NCBI GenBank assembly: GCA_038748065.1
Contig: JBCDJG010000083.1
Span: 1 to 16,237 of the forward strand
Length of the DNA: 16,237 nt
From: JBCDJG01 sp038748065
GTDB taxonomy: Bacteria; Pseudomonadota; Gammaproteobacteria; Pseudomonadales; Halieaceae
Reading direction: 5' to 3'
This document shows positions 13,670 through 16,237 of this stretch, in pieces. Below the pieces are notes generated by a model. The model had not been told where the DNA came from and made no database searches. It worked only from the letters and a program-made list of their open reading frames with translations. The stretch's first letter is position 1, and each line of letters begins with the position of its first letter. The position numbers and the translations under genes were made by a program.

Positions 13670-14737
13670 ATGGACCAGGCTCCCACGACCTATCTGGCCG
13701 GCGTCGTTGAAGGATTTTACGGTCGCGCCTGGCCCCATGCCGATCGTCTTGCCTATGCCAGGCTACAGTCGGACCTCGGCCTTAACGCTCACCTTCACTG
13801 CCCTAAAGACGACCCGTGCCTCCGCAAGCGCTGGCGCGACGACTGGCAGCCCGCTCATTGGCGACGCCTAGTGGAATTGTCTGATCACTACCGGGCAGAG
13901 GCCGTCGCCTGGGGCGTCGGGTTATCGCCCTTTGCGCTCTACCAGAGCTATGATCTCGCCGCCCGCAAGGCGCTGGCGGACAAAATAAGGCGTATCAACG
14001 GCCTGGGTGGGACGCTGCTTGGTGTCCTTTTCGATGACATGCCAGGCGATATCGAAGACCTCGCCAAACGTCAGGCCGAGATCGTATCGGATATTGTCGA
14101 CTGGTCATGCGCGTCGCGTATTCTGGTCTGTCCGACCTACTACTCCCTCGACCCGCAGTTGGAGCGTTACTTTGGTGCCCGGCCTGCTGCTTACTGGGAG
14201 CAGTTGGGGGCGCTCCTACCGGATGAGGTCGATATCTTCTGGACGGGGCCTGAAGTCTGTTCTGCCGCGATCAGCTGCAGGCACCTTGCCGAGGTCATTG
14301 AGCACTTTGGGCGACCCCTGACGCTGTGGGACAACTATCCGGTTAATGATGGTGCACAGCGCAGCCGCCACCTCTATCTCGATCCGCTGGTGGGCCGCGA
14401 GGACGGTATCGAGCGGCATCTGAGAGGCCACTTCTGTAATCCCATGAATCAGGCCTACTGCTCTTTACCAGCGCTCCTTGGTCTGGCGCAACACTGGGGC
14501 GATCGAGTAAGCGAAGTTCCCGAAGAATGGCTCTCGGTCGTACTTGAACCTGAGACCTGGTATCAGCTCGATGAAAACCGAGATGAATTTCGCGAGGCCG
14601 GGCTTGCGGGCATGGGCGAGGAGCGCTGTGCCGAACTCGCCGTGGTCTACGCAGGCTTGCCTGGTCCGGCAGCGGGTGAGGTGGCTGCCTGGCTCGGCGG
14701 AGAATATACTTTCGATCCCGCCTGTCTGACTGACTGA
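13670..14737 (+). CDS. GH84-family beta-N-acetylglucosaminidase-like hydrolase, cytoplasmic
   Basis: 355 aa, assigned to glycoside hydrolase family 84 (O-GlcNAcase/hyaluronidase-like catalytic domain). Visible: GVVEGFYGRAW (11-21) forming the first barrel strand, a CPKDDPCLRKRWRDDW segment (44-59), the catalytic pair Asp122-Asp123 in LFDDMPGD (GH84 uses two adjacent Asp with substrate-assisted catalysis), and LWDNYPVNDG (219-228), a hallmark of the family. The barrel is about complete but stands alone: no signal peptide, lipobox, or carbohydrate-binding or FIVAR modules as in secreted clostridial enzymes. The likely substrate is therefore an intracellular beta-GlcNAc conjugate or imported sugar; the actual substrate is unknown. 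The ATG at 13670 has a weak AGG upstream. The stop and the next start share one base (TGATG), so the next gene is translationally coupled. GC content resembles the backbone. Confidence 0.87.
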   Translation: MDQAPTTYLAGVVEGFYGRAWPHADRLAYARLQSDLGLNAHLHCPKDDPCLRKRWRDDWQPAHWRRLVELSDHYRAEAVAWGVGLSPFALYQSYDLAARKALADKIRRINGLGGTLLGVLFDDMPGDIEDLAKRQAEIVSDIVDWSCASRILVCPTYYSLDPQLERYFGARPAAYWEQLGALLPDEVDIFWTGPEVCSAAISCRHLAEVIEHFGRPLTLWDNYPVNDGAQRSRHLYLDPLVGREDGIERHLRGHFCNPMNQAYCSLPALLGLAQHWGDRVSEVPEEWLSVVLEPETWYQLDENRDEFREAGLAGMGEERCAELAVVYAGLPGPAAGEVAAWLGGEYTFDPACLTD

Positions 14738-16065
14738 TGCCACGTTTCGAATCCAACTCCATGCCGTTTCTCAGTGTCGAGCGAGCTCGACGAGACCCAC
14801 ATAAAACCCTCACTGACTGGCTGTCCGTACGCGATGAGCAGGATGCTCTGTTGCTGGTCGCTTTTGAGCTGGATCAGTACTGGCTGGCTGGCGAAGCGCC
14901 TCGTCCATTAACCGCGATCTATGCATGGCGAGAGCACAAACTACTGATGGCGGTCACGGAGCATGAGCTGGCGACCGAGGCGGCCAGTGTCCCCGATCTA
15001 CTGGCTCTCTGGAGACAGCGCTACGGACTGGAGTTAGTGGATGCCTCGGCACCCCTGGCCCTGGCGCCCCAGTACATTGCGAAACCATGGGGCCAGGAGA
15101 TCTGGTTTACAGGTGTCGAGGAGCGCGGCGTGTGTGAGCTGCGCACAGGTAGCATCACGACGCCCATTCCCTGGCTGCAGGCTGCGGCGCCAGAGGATCT
15201 GCTGGGGCAAGCTGGTGAAGCACTGGTGCTGCTGAAAGTGCTCGATCCCGTATCTGAGGCGGTAACAGGCGAACTGTATTTTGAGCTGCACGAGGAAAAG
15301 CGCGAGGTTTACGTGGTGACCCACGTCGACCGGCAGGCATGGCCCGATGGGCAGGGTTATATCCGCTATGGTTTTGATGCGTCGGTGCTCGCAGGCTATC
15401 CCGACGAGGACGCCTTTCGCGCTGCGTATTTGGGTGCTGTCAGAGACTACGAGGTTGTCAGGCGGCGCATAGATAGCCTGAAGGAAACCGAAATCGTGCC
15501 ACAAGCCCTGCTAGAGCAGGAGGCGATACTGCGTGAGACCATGAACGCCTTTACCCACATGCGGCCTCTGAGTGAGGGCGATGTAGTGAAGGTGCCCCTG
15601 GGTCTGCCGCACTCGCTGCAGCATGGCGTGCGCACGATTGAGTTCCAGACGCCTGTTTACGAGCGCAAGATACTGTCCTTTGCGCAGCAGGTTCTTACTC
15701 AGGATCACTGGGATACGGAGGCGGCGGCGGCGCAGATGCTCCTGTATACGCCCCCGCCAGAGCCGTCCAGGCTCCTGGGGTCCAGCCCTGGATGGCGAGA
15801 AGAGCAGATCGTGGACTTTCCTGATTTCGAGGTCAGCCGTGTGCTACTCAATGGCGTTGATGCCTATCCCTTGATCGCGCGGAGCAGCTATCAGCTTATC
15901 ATGGTGATAAGCGGTAACCTCTCGCTTGCTGGCCTGTCGATAGGCCCTGAGCAGGCGGCGATAGTGCCGCGGTCCTGGGCCGGGGAACTGCGCACCGCTA
16001 GCGCTGGCCAGGAGTGCGTTTTCCTGCGTGCATGGCCCCGCCGGACGGCGGTTGAACCGAGCTGA
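14737..16065 (+). CDS. Type I phosphomannose-isomerase-like double-cupin protein
   Basis: 442 aa. An N-terminal region of about 110 residues with no recognised motif precedes a PMI-type core: KPWGQEIWFTG (116-126), a candidate metal-site segment YFELHEEKREVYVV (181-194; Glu183, His185, Glu190), VPLGLPHSLQHG (286-297) with His292, and EFQTPVYER (302-310). A second cupin-like barrel (about 365-435, with ISGNLSLAGL and IVPRSW) closes the protein, as in class I PMIs. In ManA the zinc ligands are Gln, His, Glu, His; the first appears to be Glu here. Type I PMIs interconvert mannose-6-P and fructose-6-P; this divergent, longer member might act on another sugar or be regulatory. It overlaps the GH84 gene by one base (TGATG). 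A second ATG at 14761 is an alternative start. No clear terminator follows. Confidence 0.8.
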   Translation: MPRFESNSMPFLSVERARRDPHKTLTDWLSVRDEQDALLLVAFELDQYWLAGEAPRPLTAIYAWREHKLLMAVTEHELATEAASVPDLLALWRQRYGLELVDASAPLALAPQYIAKPWGQEIWFTGVEERGVCELRTGSITTPIPWLQAAAPEDLLGQAGEALVLLKVLDPVSEAVTGELYFELHEEKREVYVVTHVDRQAWPDGQGYIRYGFDASVLAGYPDEDAFRAAYLGAVRDYEVVRRRIDSLKETEIVPQALLEQEAILRETMNAFTHMRPLSEGDVVKVPLGLPHSLQHGVRTIEFQTPVYERKILSFAQQVLTQDHWDTEAAAAQMLLYTPPPEPSRLLGSSPGWREEQIVDFPDFEVSRVLLNGVDAYPLIARSSYQLIMVISGNLSLAGLSIGPEQAAIVPRSWAGELRTASAGQECVFLRAWPRRTAVEPS

Positions 16066-16209
16066 CCTTTGTGGCAGAATCGCGCCCCTTGTAACAGCGC
16101 CCGAAAGCATTTTTCGCTAGATTTATACTCTTCAAAAACAGTGACTTAGAGGCTTTTTGTCAGAGCTTTTCTAGGAAGAGATGCGGAGCTTGCAGGCGCC
16201 CGGGCTGTT

Positions 16210-16237
16210 GCGGAAGTGGTGGAATTGGTAGACACGC
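16210..16237 (+). tRNA. tRNA-Leu, 5' part only (cut by window end)
   Basis: The last 28 nt read GCGGAAGTGG, then TGGAATTGGTAGACACGC, which is the acceptor 5' strand and D-arm of bacterial class II tRNA-Leu. The anticodon lies beyond the window, so the isoacceptor is not known. The 144 nt before it after the PMI-like gene contain a TTGTCA (16157-16162) but no good -10; I do not call a promoter. Confidence 0.88.

Noticed and set aside
13430..13738. 102-codon leftward open frame between pilZ and the GH84 gene
   Set aside because: It starts inside the GH84 gene, passes through a terminator hairpin and its T tract, and has no domain or good ribosome binding site.
16100..16170. Promoter-like TATACT and TTGTCA before the tRNA-Leu
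   Set aside because: Neither has a partner hexamer at acceptable spacing, so no promoter was called.

Overview
The window looks like chromosomal backbone of a marine-type gammaproteobacterium. Coding sequence is GC-rich, and the gene order rne <- / -> rluC, maf(yceF) <- / -> yceD-rpmF-fabD-fabG-acpP-fabF-pabC-mltG-tmk-holB-pilZ matches the Pseudomonas-type arrangement of this locus. A type IV pilus PilZ gene directly after holB is typical of non-enteric gammaproteobacteria. A Cellvibrionales/Halieaceae-like source is my guess from gene content; the sequence cannot prove it.

Left part (1-5162): RNase E (rne) reads leftward from a predicted extended -10 promoter close to rluC, leaving an mRNA leader of about 475 nt with several hairpins. 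rluC reads rightward. The YceF-type Maf pyrophosphatase gene reads leftward and converges on rluC. Between maf and yceD lies a compact divergent promoter region: two good sigma70-type promoters share one overlapping -35 element, each has a homopolymer (T8 or G8) in its spacer, and the yceD transcript would be leaderless or nearly so.

Middle part (5163-13321): the rpmF/fab cluster. It supplies a probable 23S rRNA-linked factor (YceD) and ribosomal protein L32, the malonyl loading, reduction and condensation steps of fatty acid synthesis (FabD, FabG, AcpP, FabF), a folate enzyme (PabC), the glycan-strand terminase MltG, thymidylate kinase, the clamp-loader subunit delta', and PilZ. plsX and fabH, often found between rpmF and fabD, are absent; a strong UUCG-capped hairpin sits there instead. 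acpP has its own candidate promoter and a terminator. From pabC to holB the genes overlap by 4 nt and mostly use GTG starts, so translation is probably coupled. PabC carries Cys where the PLP-pyridine-binding Glu is expected.

Right part (13322-16237): after pilZ the usual tatD is missing. Instead there is a 348-nt AT-richer, hairpin-rich noncoding stretch with a leftward-pointing intrinsic terminator (possible small RNA), then a tightly coupled two-gene unit: a cytoplasmic GH84 (O-GlcNAcase-like) glycosidase and a type I phosphomannose-isomerase-like double cupin. This pair is the best candidate for an undescribed system. The window ends 28 nt into a tRNA-Leu gene.
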